64,000 nucleotides of DNA from Schistocerca nitens (taxonomy: Eukaryota > Arthropoda > Insecta > Orthoptera > Acrididae), in the NCBI RefSeq assembly GCF_023898315.1, contig NC_064614.1, positions 1,053,512,432 to 1,053,576,431 on the forward strand, given 5' to 3'. The position numbers and the translations under genes were made by a program. The notes under the pieces were generated by a model. The model had not been told where the DNA came from. It ran no database searches and worked only from the letters and a program-made list of their open reading frames with translations. Below, piece by piece: positions 63,741 to 64,000 of the stretch (its first letter is position 1; each line of letters begins with the position of its first letter).

Positions 63741-64000
63741 TACGGTACATCATTCTGTAAAATGTTTGTCTAAATTTGCAGGCTTCGATGCATATAAACC
63801 CAATTTCTGCCTTAGGAGTGACTCGTAAATACTGTTAATGCCATTCCCAGTAACATTATAATTAGTTGTCTTATAACTCATTAGACTTCTCTAAAGATAC
63901 TGCCTTGTACTCTAGTAAGGCACCTCAGTTTCCTGTGACTAGCCTAATTTGATGCTATTTGCCACTGAAGGTTCGAAGTTAAGACTGCCGTGGGAATTAC

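Overview
This is a 64 kb piece of repeat-dense eukaryotic nuclear DNA, almost certainly from an insect. The tRNA-headed SINEs, Tc1-like transposons and Jockey/RTE-type LINEs match my memory of orthopteran genomes, especially grasshoppers and locusts (Schistocerca-like). That placement is recall and was not checked by a search. There are no operons, bacterial-type genes or CRISPR arrays, and I found no convincing host protein-coding gene. Nearly everything I can name is a mobile element or a tandem array, and the long open frames at 37-44 kb are artefacts of tandem repeats.

Layout. 1-2.0 kb: 5' end of a minus-strand LINE with a zinc-knuckle ORF1. 2.1 kb: a SINE. 4.8-7.4 kb: 5'-truncated Jockey-like LINE (minus). 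8.1-9.8 kb: an inverted repeat pair. 9.9-10.3 kb: a reverse transcriptase (RT) fragment. 10.34-10.76 kb: an inverted SINE dimer. 11.26-12.67 kb: a Tc1 element holding three SINEs. 13.6-14.85 kb: a LINE RT. 16.48-19.79 kb: a complete Transib (RAG1-like) transposon inserted in the head of a SINE. 22.34-23.52 kb: a Tc1 element. 24.7-28.1 kb: an RTE-like LINE containing a SINE. 31.0-33.9 kb: Tc1 elements nested in and next to each other. 34.1-36.4 kb: a decayed Jockey-like LINE. 37.0-37.4 kb: the 5' end of another Tc1, running into about 114 copies of a 17-bp satellite (to 39.37 kb). 41.6-43.75 kb: 2,139 bp of uninterrupted purine sequence. 46.0-46.3 kb: a degenerate island of the same 17-mer, then a SINE. 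47.6-54.45 kb: a full-length Jockey-like LINE with a 10-bp target duplication, split by a 765-bp insertion that is a near-perfect palindrome with a hammerhead-ribozyme-like motif in each arm. 54.5-55.1 kb: a LINE RT tail. 56.96-58.38 kb: a Tc1 whose transposase has one visible in-frame stop. 59.46-60.02 kb: a probable solo LTR. 63.3-63.7 kb: an inverted SINE pair.

How the parts relate. The Jockey-like LINEs and several SINE families end in the same 3' hairpin: a variable stem around a 17-nt loop containing ATGACCTC. The stem bases change in a compensatory way, which suggests the SINEs are mobilised by these LINEs through this structure. Target-site duplications give the order of many insertions, for example SINE then Transib at 16.5-20.0 kb, and Tc1 then three SINEs at 11.3-12.7 kb.

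The items most worth following up are the Transib copy with an RSS-like CACAGTG terminus and GGCCG target duplication, the hammerhead palindrome, the shared LINE/SINE hairpin, and the 17-bp satellite whose blocks differ by one base at a time.
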